DNA of 64,000 nt from Salvia splendens (taxonomy: Eukaryota > Streptophyta > Magnoliopsida > Lamiales > Lamiaceae). The notes beneath the pieces were generated by a model. The model was not told the DNA's origin. It did not search any database and worked only from the letters and a program-made list of their open reading frames with translations. A program made the position numbers and the translations under genes. The stretch lies in the NCBI RefSeq assembly GCF_004379255.2, contig NC_056047.1, positions 31,386,293 through 31,450,292 of the forward strand. Direction: 5' to 3'. This document shows, piece by piece, positions 34,984 through 46,695 of the stretch. Each line of letters opens with the position of its first letter. The stretch's first letter is position 1.

Positions 34984-37870
34984 ATGGGGAGGCGTGAGGT
35001 TGCTAGCGTCACGCCTGCAACTGCCTGCAAACCGTCCTCTCCCATACCCACAGGCTATAACCGTGCTGTAGCCTTTATTTTCCATATCATAACTCACTCT
35101 CTCTACAAAAATTCCCCAAATTTCTCTCTCAAATCCTATCTTTTCTCTAACCCTAATCGGAGCAATTTTCGTCCGAGTTCTTGTAACAATTCTACAGAAT
35201 CTGCCATGGAGAACACAAAGAACACAGGAAGCATTTCAGGATCCGGCGATTCTAACGCAGCGGCGTTCATGGCCGACCTATTGCAAAATCTTGGGGGGCC
35301 GGAAGAAGCGATGAAAGCATTCGCTATGCTCACCACCATGATGGAACAGACCGCACAGGCCGCTTCAACATCTACCGCACCACCACCACCAAAAATTTCA
35401 GGGGCTTCACCATCCCAACCAGAGGCCGTTCATACCGTCGCAGAAACAACCACCGCAGACATACGAGGAGAGGAGGCAGATCTGGCAGCGGGGTTGGAAC
35501 TATTGGCTGTAAGCGAACCAAGGTTAGATTCGTTCGTTGAGGGAAAAACCCCTGTTTTGTCTGATAAAGGAGTTGTTGTCTCTGAGGGGGTGAACCCTGT
35601 TATAGCTGCTGTGGATTTTGTTGGGAAAGAAACCCTAGGTACATCTGTGAGTGTGAATCTGTCTGTTGTTTTGCCTGTTAGTATTACTGAGGGGGAAACC
35701 CCTGCTGCTGAGAAATTCGAAGAGGGGGAAACCCCTGGTGTTTGTGTGAGTGTTTTGGAGGGCGACGAAGCCCTAATTTCCGAGAAGGCTGTGGAGGGGG
35801 AAACCCTGGAAGTTTTTGGGGGCAGTAAGGCCCATGTTTCTGAGAATGTAAGTGAGGGGAAGACCCCAGAAAAAGCTGTGGGTACTAAGGCCCAGGATGA
35901 GGAAGAGTTGGTTGGGGTAGAAACCCCTATCTACGTCACAGGGGCAACCCCTTTGTTGAATGAGGAGGGAGAAGCCCTAATTTATGAAAATGTACAGGAG
36001 CCCGCCAGCGAAGGGATGAATTTGTTGGTAGATCTGATCGATGTTCCAGAGGGGACTGTTTCGCCGATAAGTGCAAGGGAAGTAAGGAGGCAAGCTCGTC
36101 GGAGCTTGATTGATGAGATTGACGAATCCGTCCAGCAAACGGAGGAAGGATCACTGGGTCTAGCAACCGCAGCCCCTGAGCAGGCAAACTCTCCCAGACC
36201 TAGCAGTGGAGAGAAAGAAGAGGAGGAAAGCCGCCACGCGACCGAGAGAAAGAGGAAGGGAAAACAGATTGCTCCTTCCTCGACCAAGAAAGCAAAAAGG
36301 AAGTCCGTTGAACCCTCTCTTCCTCCACCTGCTAAGGTACCATACGCTGCTGGATCCGAAAGCCCTGGTAGGTCCAGTGATTCCGACGAGGAACAAGAAG
36401 AGGAGCTCAATTTCGAGCCTATAGAAATCTGGATCACCAAGGAATTGCTGGACGCTGTGAGGAAGTTCACTGACCCAAAACGTGCCGCGACGTACAAAGA
36501 GAAGAGCGCCGTGGGAAAGTATGCTAAGTCCGGGAAGATGTATGACCCAGAGGAGCTCAAGGAGATTGCGTCCAACAACGAATTTCGGGAGTACATAGAG
36601 GCAATCGGATTTGACTGGCTGCCCAAGCACAACACCTTCGAGGTTCCGATCGCCTTGGCACGAGAATTCTTTTCGACCTTCCGGTTTAAGTCCACCACTG
36701 ACTTGGATGCTAACTCCATTAACTTTCGCCTCTTCAATGAAGAGCATGTGATGAGCATCAGAGAGTGGACTCTCCGGATGGGTTTGCTGACACGTACACA
36801 GGACGACGAAGGTTTATGGAATGAGAGAATGGTAGGACCGCCTAAGTCCACACCCGGTTTCAAGCCATAGAGTGCTTGGGAGTGTGTTACCCACCCAAGG
36901 GTGGGTCAGTTTAAGACCAGCTTTTCGAAAGCCCACCACATCGAGAACAGAATCCTGCGATTTGCCTAGACATTTATTAGCTATAATCTGATGGGCACCG
37001 CCAACAACACCTTGACAACCCCCGACCTTTATTTTACTTGGTGTATGGCCAAGGGGGTCCGTGTTCATCTAGGCTATTGGCTTGCCCAGGCTTGCCACCA
37101 GGTAACTGCAACCCTTCCAGGCATTTATACACATGTCATCTCCTAGGGGCTTATTTGCAGCGCAACGTGATCTTGAAAGTCCATAAAGCCTGCCGAGGAG
37201 TGGAGATGTGCCTACCCCCGGAAGTTTTTAATATGGATTATTTCTTCAACAAGGGGCTCCTATATATGCATGGAAAGGAGGTATGTTTTTACGAGGTTGG
37301 CGGGTCAGAAGTTCCGGTGAAGCAGGAAACGACGAGGAGGTGGGATGGATGCGATCCGAAATTAAGATGGTTCTGGAGGGGATTGTGACCCTACGGGGTA
37401 ATAAAAAGGACAGTGTCGAGGTAGAGAAAATAAGGAAGGAGGTAACTGAAGTCAGAATGGAAGTCGGGTGAGTCAGGGAGGAAATCGTGGCCCTCACGGG
37501 GCGCATTAATGATCTTGTGGCCACATCGTCTAAGCACACTGAGAGGATAGCGGAGGGCGTCTCGCTAATGATGATGATGGCAAAGTGGTTTCGTGAGAGA
37601 TTCCCTGATGCACCAAAGTCACTTTCTGGACCTGGCAGCGGTTCCAAATCACCGGGTCCAGGAAGTGTAGATATTCCAAAACCCCCACAGGCATCGAAGC
37701 CCTTGACTACCCCATCCTCCACTAGACCGTTGATCGTGAAGAAGACAATCCCCAGACCGAGTGAGACAGAGAAGGAGACGCCGGAATCTTCGGTAAAGAA
37801 GAAAGCCAAGGTGACCCAACCGTCCGCCCCGCCCAAGTCTGGCTCCCGCGGGGGCCAGACCCCTAATTGA
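34984..37870 (+). pseudogene. Athila 3' ORF (env position; ATHILA ORF-1/plant transposon protein type)
   Basis: The frame is open from 34984; the more likely start is ATG 35206 in good context (GCCATGGAG, MENTKNTGS). Residues of the N-terminal 400 are low complexity with repeats of EGETP/GETPxxE type, then a Lys/Arg-rich stretch (RKRKGKQI) and the conserved domain EFFSTFRFKSTTDLDANSI, REWTLRMGL. TAG at 36868 and TAG at 36967 stop the frame where the related copy suggests Gln; a frameshift near 37100 leads to HLLGAYLQRNVIL, a coiled-coil-like stretch and the end at 37870. Athila elements carry an ORF here whose function is unknown; no signal peptide or clear membrane span is seen, so an envelope role is not supported. 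Confidence 0.75.
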
Positions 37871-39244
37871 TTCCCTCCCCAAACCAAGTAACTTTTACTT
37901 TTCATCTTTTAATTTTTTTCATTTTTTGTTTGTGTTTATCTGTGCCAGCATGCTCTGTTCTGTATATACGTGTTGCAACTTCCCACACTTAGCCCACTCT
38001 GTGGTCTAAGTGTGAGACGGGTTGTTCTGTTTTTGCATGTTTTGGTTTTGTTTGTTATGATTTCTCCCACTTAGCCCGGTGTACGGTCTAAGTGTGAGAA
38101 GTTTGTTGTTTGTTTGTTTTGTGTTGTTTGGTTTGTATAGTGTTGTTCTTACTTCCCTATTTCCCCCCTTTACTACGATATCTAGGGGACAAGCTTGAGT
38201 GAAGCGGGAGGGGGGAGAGTAAGTGCAGTTTTTGTTTTTGTTAGTTTTTGTTTTTGTTTTTTTAAGAGTCTTAGAGTCTCTAAGTTTTTGTGTTTGTGTG
38301 TTGCATGAGCTAGTGGATATAATAAGGCAAAGAATTCCCTTAGTGAGAGCGATTGAAGAAAGGATACACGTCAACTTTGATGCCTTTATCCTTAATAAAC
38401 TAAAAGCGGTCTGAATGAAGTAAGGACGATAGAAAATGCCTTAGATAACTTAGCTGTGCAGCCCTACTATAAAAGCGAGTTATAAGCCTAAACACTTTGA
38501 GCTAACATGAAAAAAATGGGCTGCCACTTGATGCTTATGGAGTAGAGTCTAAAGGAGAAAAAAATGGGTTATGGAGGAATAAGCTGGACGAAGTCCAGAA
38601 CTGGTGGTATAAGCTGGACGAAGTCCAGGAAAAGGAGGTATAAGCTGGACGAAGCCCATGGGAGGAATAAAATAACAAATCGGAGGTATAAGCTGGACGA
38701 AGTCCAGGGAAAAAAGGGGAAAAAGAAGATTAATTACCCAAGGGCAGGAAGTGATAATTACCTGACCCAGGAATGAAAAAAAATATAGAAAAATTAGGAG
38801 ACGATAGAAAAGAGAAAACTCTCATAACCCGACGCATCAGTGCTGTAACTTTAACTTTGGAGCGTTTCGATCCTAATATCCCTGGTGAGGAATGAGTGAT
38901 CGAGCGAACCTAACCACTGGGAAATCAATAGGCTATCTTGACGAACTGACGGACCGTTTAGGTAGAAGAAGGAAGGGGGAGGATTTGAAGACTGTAGACG
39001 ATCGGAGAGAACTTAAGCTTGTGGGGACAGTCGCCTAAAAGTTGAAACTAGTTCATGCTTGTCTGTTGTTTCTTTTTGTGTGTTGTCTTCTTTTATGAGT
39101 CTGTAGTTGTCTAGGTCTAGGAGTCTATTTTGTGTTAGTGTCTTGTTGGTAGAGTCGTTCTTGGGGACCGTGCGTTGAAATTCGCCTTATTCTTTTTCTC
39201 GTCTTTCATGCTTGAGGACAAGCATGGTTTAAGTGTGAGCAGTT
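37871..39244 (+). other. 3' non-coding region of the nested Athila element
   Basis: No ORF of interest. It has hairpins around CTAAGTGTGAG at 37982-38017 and 38064-38098, a T-rich stretch (38220-38270), the CTGGACGAAGTCCAG minisatellite, and ends with GAGGACAAGCATGG...TAAGTGTGAGCAGTT before the 3' LTR. Confidence 0.7.
38570..38710 (+). repeat. minisatellite of GGTATAAGCTGGACGAAGTC type, four copies
   Basis: ATAAGCTGGACGAAG occurs four times (about 38579, 38609, 38640, 38688). Three copies continue to CTGGACGAAGTCCAG, a 6-bp stem with a GAA loop; the third reads GAAGCCCA and is broken. Confidence 0.8.
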
Positions 39245-40796
39245 TGATAAGGCTAATTTCATACATAGGTCTAGGGGATAAATTTGTGAATTTGCTCGGT
39301 CTAACACATGTTTTAAGCCAGGTGTATAGAAGAAATTCACCAGGTCCAGGAAAAGAAGGAGGCAATCACACGCCCGAGGAAACTGGCGAATAAGTGAACA
39401 TTGTGAAAGAAATTGCAAGACGGAGTAAATCTCAGAACTGAAGGGTAGAATGGAGATTTCTACGAAGGTTCTAGAAGATTATGTCCGTGTCTATAAAAGG
39501 AAGGTTGCATGCATTCTGGAGGGATCTTCTCGGGGGAGACCTCACTAACAGTCGGCAGCTAGTTCACTTTTCTATACACTTGGATTTTTAGAGGGAAATT
39601 CAGGGGGTTCCGCGCTGGGGTTCACTTTCGGCTTTCTCGTTTCAAGTTGGGTTGTAACACCGTCCTGTTGAGGGCGAAGAAACAAGACCCCGTTTACTTT
39701 TCTCGCATTTTGTGGTTTCCACCGAGCTTCGCTGTTCGAAGCTCGGCATTCTGTTTTATCGACTATTTACGTGTTTTATGCAAGTTTAATTTTCTGTTAT
39801 GTCGATGTCTGATTTTGCTGTTGTGATTTTCTAGAGTTTTGAGCTAGCTTGCTTGTTTATGATGCGTTTCGCAATTGTTTATTGAATCTGTGCAGAGTAA
39901 TGGCTGAATCGGAGTGATCGGAGTTTGTTGGTGAATGAATCAGAGGTCTGAATTTGGTTTTGTAGTTTTGATTGTGGTAACGTTTAAATTTGATGTTGAT
40001 CGGAGTAGATCTGTTAGATCGGAAGTTCTGGAGTGGAATCTAGTTGTTGTTGGTTTCGGATTGCTTGGATCCGGAGTGGATTAAGCGTTCGACGTGAGAT
40101 CTGAGCAGAGTTGGTTTATTTTAATGCCTAGTCTTCGTGTTTTCATTTCGCTTCGTCTAGTATATGTAGATCTGAGTTATTTCCGGTTAGTCGTAAGTTT
40201 CCGACGAACAAACTTTTACATTCTGTTCGAATCTGGGTATGTGCTCTGTTTCCTTCATTTTCGTGTTTAATCCCGTTGAAGAAATGCATGCTGTGTTAGT
40301 TAAATGCTCAGTTAGTTATTTGCAACTTTTCTGCCGTTCTTCCTATTTCTGGGTCATGGTCCTCACTGTTAGTTGTTTCCTGTCTAACTAAATTAGGCAG
40401 TCGTTTACACGGTCTAGTAAGTGAATTTAATATACCGAAGTCTTGATGATGTTTGATCTCAGCATGTTTACAGTTTTCTAGGTCTAGTGTTTACATTTCC
40501 TGCCTAGGTCTAGTAGTAGTAATACCTCAACCCTGTTTGCGTGGCAGCAGCTGCTTTTGTCAAGAGTCTCTAAATGCTTTCTTACGTGTCCATCTTCGTG
40601 GGATCGACCCCTGCTTCTCTATACTAAATCATAGTATTCGGGTTGAGGGATCTTTGAAGGGGAGTTAGTGTGTCCAACGACATAGCATTCTGTGTTCTAT
40701 TGAGTTCCTAGACCAAGTGATCTAGTGGATTCATAGTACCTGACATCTCGACCTAGCACATAGCATTTTCACCACACACTCAAACCATGCACTTCA
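39245..40796 (+). repeat. 3' LTR of the nested Athila element
   Basis: 1,552 bp, same length as the 5' LTR, TGATAAGG...TGCACTTCA, followed by the TCCTT target duplication. Confidence 0.94.
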
Positions 40797-40801
40797 TCCT
40801 T

Positions 40802-41769
40802 CAAGAGTTGAAAACTTGCCTCGCACTCGGGAGTCCAATTGACTTTCAGCCCCCTCTTGAGTTGTTGTGTCATGGGTCTCGCTATCTTGGAGAACCCTTC
40901 TATAAACCTTCGATAGTATCCCGCCAAACCTAGGAAACTCCGAATCTCGTTTGGTGTTGAAGGTGCTTTCCACTGTTGTACTGCCTCAACCTTAGCGGGA
41001 GCTACTCGGATTCCTTCTGCTGACACAAGATGTGACCAAGGAAATTTACTTTCTTAAGCCAAAACTCGCACTTGCTGAATTTGGTGTACAACTTTTCGCT
41101 CCTCAAAGTCTCCAAGGTGATTCGTAGATGTTCCTCGTGCTCCTTCTCATTCTTCGAGTAAACAAGCACGTCATCTATGAACACCAAAACGAACTTATCC
41201 AAGTACGGATGAAAGACTCGATTCATCAAGTCCATGAATACCGCAGGTGCATTCGTCAATCCAAACGGCATTACGACAAACTCATAGTGACCATATCTCG
41301 TACGAAAGACAGTCTTTGGTATATCCTCTCTTCGGACTCTCAACTAATGGTATCCGGACCTTAAGTCCATCTTAGAGAACACACCGGCTCCTCGAAGTTG
41401 ATCGAATAGGTCATCTATCCTTGGCAGTGGATATTTGTTCTTGTTCAGCTCCCTATAATCGATACACATTCTCATCGATCCATCCTTCTTTTTCACAAAA
41501 AGCACAGGCGCGCCCCACAGTGAAACACTGGGTCTAATAAAACCCAGGCCCATAAGCTCTTGGAGCTGTATCTTGAGTTCCTCTAACTCTTTAGGCGCCA
41601 TTCGGTATGGTGCCTTGGACACAGGCGCCGACCCTAGCGCTAGGTCGATTGTGAACTCCAATTGTCGATCTGGCGGTGGTCCAGGTAAAGCTTCGGGAAA
41701 AAGTCCAGAAATTCCCGTACGACGGCTACGTCTTCCATTTTCCTTTCTCCTCTCCTTGTAGATAGACAA
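40802..41769 (-). pseudogene. chromovirus reverse transcriptase (5' part of pol)
   Basis: RT blocks in order: [78 protein letters not shown], then TAG at 41344-41346 where the family reads HQLRVR, then [29 protein letters not shown] and the active site FIDDVLVYS (near 41170). Between LN and KYPLPR about four residues usual for the family are missing. A frameshift near 41025 precedes the thumb ([28 protein letters not shown]). The reading is cut by the Athila insertion at 40801 and continues at 26905. Confidence 0.88.
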
Positions 41770-41893
41770 GATAAGCAGGACGTCCTTTCCTCACCATCGT
41801 ACTAGCTTGAAGCGCGGAGATGATAGAGGTTCGCCAGTTCATCGAGATTCCATGGTATATGGTGGGTTCCTTGCCTGGGGCTTGTAGAGATAT

Positions 41894-43150
41894 TTATCTC
41901 TCCTTACAACGAATCGTCGCAAAATTCAAGGTCAACCAATCCATTCCTAAAATTACGTCAAAGTCTCCGATCGCCATAACTTGCAGATCATGAGCGACTA
42001 TCTTAAGGCCTCCCATAACAATTTCTACGTTCGGGCATGTTCGTGAGATTTCTATTGTCCCACCCACTGGTGAAGACACTACCATCTTATGTTCAGATTT
42101 GTTAACAGGCAAGCTCAAAGTATCCACACACAAGTCAGATATGAATGAATGCGATGCGCCCGTATCAAACAACACAACGATAGGAGTGTCGAGGATTTTG
42201 CCCATACCTGCCAGGTTTCCGTTTTCTTGATTCCCTTGTTCGATCTTGGGTTGTTTACGACTCAAGGCATATACTCTAGCCCGAGAAGGAAGTCTCGGGC
42301 GATAAGGTTGTTGTTGTCGCAGAGGTTGATCACGATTTCCCCTTGATTCTATTTGTGGTGCCCTTGGTTGCGTGCGGGGTCCTTGAGTGTTCTGCCTCAT
42401 CCCCAGTGCCACATTCTTGCTCGGACACTCCCTGGAGAAGTGGCCGTTTCCCCCATAGTTAAAGCACTTAGTGGTGTGCTGAATTCTACACTCTCCAAAG
42501 TGGTACTTGGAGCACACGTTGCATTGGGGTGGCTTGGATCGGAAGTCGCCTCTCTGGTTAGATGAGTTTTGCCCTCCCCCATATTGCGGCTGGTTCTGGT
42601 TGTGCTGATACCTCTTGTTGTCATATGGGGTTCTGTTTCCCTCCCACTTCCTCTTCTCTCGGGAGTGGTGTGGTGGAGGTGGTGCCAAAGCGGTGTTATC
42701 CTTCACCCTCTCCTGGGGCATAGCTGCCTCAATGTCTAGTGCAAGGGCCAAAGCTTCCGCGTAGGGTAGCTTCCCACGACTAGCTAACGACATCCTTATC
42801 TCAGGCTTTAGTCCTCCACGGAACTTTTCGGCCAGCTTTTCGTCGGTATCGGCCTAATCAGGTGCGTATCGAGTCATGCTGTTGAGCGCACGATCGTACT
42901 CGGTCACAGTCATGCGTCCTTGGGTCAGATTATAGAATTCGGACACCTTCGCCTTCCGATAGCTTTTGGGTACATACTTATTATATATCTCTGTCTTGAA
43001 ACCCTCCCAAGTCATCCCCGCTGCTTGCTCTCGGGGCATTGTCTTCATCCGGGTATCCCACCAGAAGTCGGCAGTCTCGGTTAGTTGATAGGTCACACAG
43101 GTTAACCGTTCTCTATCGTTGCACCCTAGGATTGCGAAAATGCGTTCCAA
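41894..43150 (-). pseudogene. chromovirus gag (3' part), zinc knuckle and protease
   Basis: One frame with an internal TAG near 42855. First part: gag core LERIFAILGCNDRERLTCVTYQL, FWWDTRMKTM, WEGFKTEIYNKYVP, VSEFYNLTQGRMTVTEY. Second part: LASRGKLPYAEALALALDIE, a Gln/Asn-rich linker, the zinc knuckle CFNYGGNGHFSREC in which the second Cys is Tyr, and the protease LFDTGASHSFI (near 42160) with ILGMDWL. It stops at TAA 41894. The beginning of gag lies beyond the solo LTR, at 45835. Confidence 0.85.
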
Positions 43151-43160
43151 TGAGCGTATC

Positions 43161-45636
43161 TGTAATATCTTAATCTTTTAGAAGTTTAGAGTTAGTAATT
43201 AGATTTTTAGTTAGTGGTTTTATATGTATATGTTATTAGGATTAGAATTGAAAAATATAGGAATTTTAGAAATTCAGAAAAAGAATGAAATAAAGAAAAA
43301 GAAGAAAGAAAAAGAATAAGAAGTTGATGAGTAAGTTGGGGGAAAATTACGTGTCTTGTGGATAGAAATTAGGGAGAAAAATTAGGAATAAGAATATAGA
43401 ATTAAGAACAAAAATTGATCCTCATCCTTCTCCTCTTTCTTTTTGCTCTCTCTCTCGACGTCTCTTTCCTCTCTCTGTAATCTTCACTATAGCCTGCTCT
43501 CTCCCTCCGATCAGCCACCGTCTCCGATCACTCCACCACGGAACATGTAACACACCCACTAATTCAAGCTCTCAATTCCCCCATCTTCTTCTCAATTTTG
43601 GAGCTTAGGTTGCAAACCCAACTCCACTTATTTTTGGAAAATAATTGAAATTAGAGGTTAGATTCCTCCATAACCTCCTCAATCATGTTTCTAAGTATAG
43701 TAGTGATGTTAATTTGATGTGATTCTTTTGTTGGTCGAAAATTAGGGTTCATAGAATTGGAGATTTTGTTGTTTTGATGCTTTTGTGTAATTTGACTTTT
43801 GAATTATGCAATTGGAAGTATGATATGATATTTAAGCATGAAAGTGATAGGAAAAATCTGATTTTTAGGGATGATTGTTGACTTTAAGCTCTTGATATGG
43901 ATTTAAGGAGGTCCCTTGCTAAGTTTTTTACTATATGGTGTTGGGGTTGCCTTGTTGTGCAGTTTAATGTTGGTTATTGATATTAACCAAGCTGAAAATT
44001 TTTAAAAAGGATTTGGTGAAAGAGGTTTAGATGTTGGTTGTTATCAAAAGGTTTAGAATTGAAGTTTTAGCTTCAAGATGTCAAAGTTTTGAGTTTAATT
44101 TTAAATTAAAGTTGCTGTCCCATATTTTTGAAAATTAATTAGGTTTGTTTTATGGAGAAAAATAGAATTGTGAGGCTTATATTTTTGGGACAGCCGGGGA
44201 TAGCTCTCGGTTTCCAAAGCTATTGAATAGTAATATCGAATTTCTTTGCTTCTTTTTGGTATAAATGAAGTTAGAAATGTTTTAACTTGTATATATGTTT
44301 TAGTTGATTTAATTTGTGATGAAGGAAATAGTATAGAAAGTGAAATAGATAAAGATAATGATTTGGTTTTACTTGTGTTTTAAGTGTTTGTTTATAATTT
44401 TTATATGTCATTATTGGAAAAATTAGGTGAACCGAGTCCAAGCACAAGCGAGAAGGGAAAGGGGCACCTCCATGGTTGAATAAGCAAGTAATAGCGGCTT
44501 TTTTACGTGTACGGTAGTGTACCCGTGTTCTAGAATTTAACTCCTTTAACTTCGATAAATATTACTATTTGTTTGTGTGATTCATATGCTTATGCCATAG
44601 AACTTTAAAAAAATGATTGTGTTGAATAATGTGAAAGTTGATATGAAATAGTTGCGTTGTGCCCCATTGCTTGAGTGAACCACATAGTATAGTTGGCATG
44701 CCATATGACAGCAGTACTGCACACATGTTGATCACTCGTCTTCTGGATAACCGAAGCGATGGTCTATATGATATATCGATTGTTGAAATGTACCCTATAT
44801 GGGTAATATATGACAGTTGCCTTGCGTAGGCCATATGGAAGATTACAGTGTCCGATACGGACTAACATGATAGACGCCCTCATAGGGCTACAGATAGTGT
44901 CCGTGTATCCGTGTCCATCACTAAGCATAACTTGGGGGCTGAATGTGACTTTCTATTTTTGAAATAATATGGTTGTGCTTTGAATTCTTTAAACAGTTTT
45001 GTTTTCCTCAGGTAAAAGTATGTTGTATTATGTTATATATTGTTTCTGATTTATATGTGATAGATGGCTATTATTGAAAGTATTACATGATTAAATTGAA
45101 TATGTGTTGTACGACAATCCAAGTAATAAAGTGTTTACTTGTGATAGTGATATTGATTGAAGTTGTAGAGGTTTTATTCTGGAATGCGATTATACTACGA
45201 GCTTTTCGAAGCTCACCCCCCTTTCTTCTCCCTCTTGCAGAGTATAGAAGCGAGTGAACTCGCTAGTTGGCAGCAGCACGTGTCAAGTCACTACCCTCCC
45301 TTTTTGCTGGTAAAGTTGGAGTTCTCACGTGGCATGCTTAGGCTAACTTTTGGTTGTTTGTAGTTAGTTAGAAATATAAGGTTATTACCTTCTTTTTGCT
45401 AATGGAGTTGTATATATATATGTATCGAAACAGGTTATCGATATTTTGTTATGCATAGTAGTAAATAGTTGTGTTATCAGGTTTAGTTACTTTTATGATA
45501 GTGTTGTATATTGAGTGTTTGCAAAAAAAGAAAAAAAAATAGGCAGGTTTTGTTTGTCGGCAGGTTTTGTTTGTCGATCGTACCAAAAGGTGACGTCACT
45601 TACTCAGTTAAAACTAACCGAGTAAGGGGTGTTACA
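43161..45636 (-). repeat. solo LTR of another chromovirus-like element, inside gag
   Basis: 2,476 bp flanked by GTATC (43156-43160 and 45637-45641). Plus-strand ends TGTAATATC...GGTGTTACA; the minus strand begins TGTAACACCCC, the common start of plant chromovirus LTRs, so the minus orientation is likely. No internal retroelement domains. The gag reads through from WIL to LERIFAIL if it is removed. It arose by recombination between two LTRs. Confidence 0.85.
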
Positions 45637-45641
45637 GTATC

Positions 45642-45835
45642 CATGATTCGGCCTTGGCCGGCTCTCCCATTCCATCAAAGACGGGAGGTTTCTGACCTAA
45701 GAACAACTTCACGATCTCACGGTCGACCAGAGGTGGAGGAGGTGGTGGCAGAGGGATGGGTTGTGTCACACTTCCTTCTACCGTCTGAGGGGTAAGTTCC
45801 GGGTTCTCACGCCTTATGTTACGTCTTGGCGGCAT
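45642..45835 (-). pseudogene. start of chromovirus gag
   Basis: ATG at 45835 (MPPRRNIRRENPELT), a run of prolines, then FLGQKPPVFDGMGEPAKAESWI, the typical beginning of a Tekay-type gag. It is cut at the solo LTR insertion and continues at 43155. Confidence 0.85.
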
Positions 45836-45894
45836 TCTGATTTATTATCACAAGAATTATTATTGCATGAAATCCCAAGAATGGTTATGTGGTA

Positions 45895-46450
45895 TGGTTG
45901 AAAAGTGGGGATCAAAGGACAATTGCATCATAGAATAATAATGAGCTTTTGCAAAACAGGGCATAAAAAAAACAATTGTACAAAGTGATAGCAAGAGAGT
46001 AATTGCAGAGTAGCATAGCAAGAGACAATTGTGTCACAAGATGGCAAAAGAGGGATTGCCCAACAGAATAATAGAAGGTAATCGTTCAATAGTGCAATAG
46101 GAGACAATTTGTACAATAGAATGGCAAATCACAAGTATTCAATAGAACGTAAAAGACAACGATAGTATGGCAGGATAGGATTGTGCAATAGGATATCAAA
46201 AGACAATTTGCATAATGGAATAGTTAGGATGACTTCAACTTATGGCAGGAAGCAATTGTACAATCGAGTAGCAAATGTAGTATGTCAAAGGTAATTGTGC
46301 AATTGGGAAAAGGACAATTACAATATAGTATAGCAAAAGGTAATTGCGCCATAAGTTAGCAAAAAGGAAATCGCACAATTAGATAATAAGGAATGGTACC
46401 AAAACATTGCACAATAGGATAGCAAAGACAAAATTTGCATAGAATTATCA
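45895..46450. repeat. degenerate minisatellite in the chromovirus leader
   Basis: About a dozen diverged copies of a unit near 35-40 bp with the core (A)GACAATTGTRCAATAGRATAGCAAAA. No ORF. It lies between the leader ORF and gag. Confidence 0.6.
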
Positions 46451-46695
46451 AATGTTGCCCCTAAGAGGTCTTAGTTCCATCATAAAGATAACAAAAGGGT
46501 AAAACATCGTGGAAAAAGAAATGCCAAAGTCAAGCAAAACGGTAAGGTATCAAAACGTGGGATATCGTAATAAGGTATTCTAGAACCATCATGTCTAATC
46601 CTTTCCATCCCCATCCTCTTTCCTTCGGTTTCTCCAACACCTTCTTCATTTGGGTCCTCCTCCTCCTCCTCGTCTGGATCCTCCTCCTCACTTTC

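Larger units (their letters stand above)
26911..40796 (+). mobile_element. Athila-type Ty3 retrotransposon nested in the chromovirus
   Basis: 13,886 bp with two LTRs of exactly 1,552 bp, target duplication TCCTT (26906-26910 and 40797-40801) and an Asp-tRNA-type PBS. Order: LTR, PBS, gag, protease, RT, RNase H, integrase, a long 3' ORF in the position of env, a non-coding stretch with hairpins and a minisatellite, LTR. The RT has FMDD and the protease DLGAS, as in Athila elements. LTRs differ at roughly 3 percent by eye, yet the coding region has many stops and indels, so it may have been defective when it inserted. The insertion separates [17 protein letters not shown] from [11 protein letters not shown] of the host pol. 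Confidence 0.95.

Noticed and set aside
34984..36870. Host gene inside the Athila element
   Set aside because: Position between pol and 3' LTR and homology to the second Athila copy show it belongs to the element.
43161..45636. Host gene with UTR inside the chromovirus
   Set aside because: Flanking GTATC duplication and TG..CA ends show a solo LTR; no conserved coding frame.
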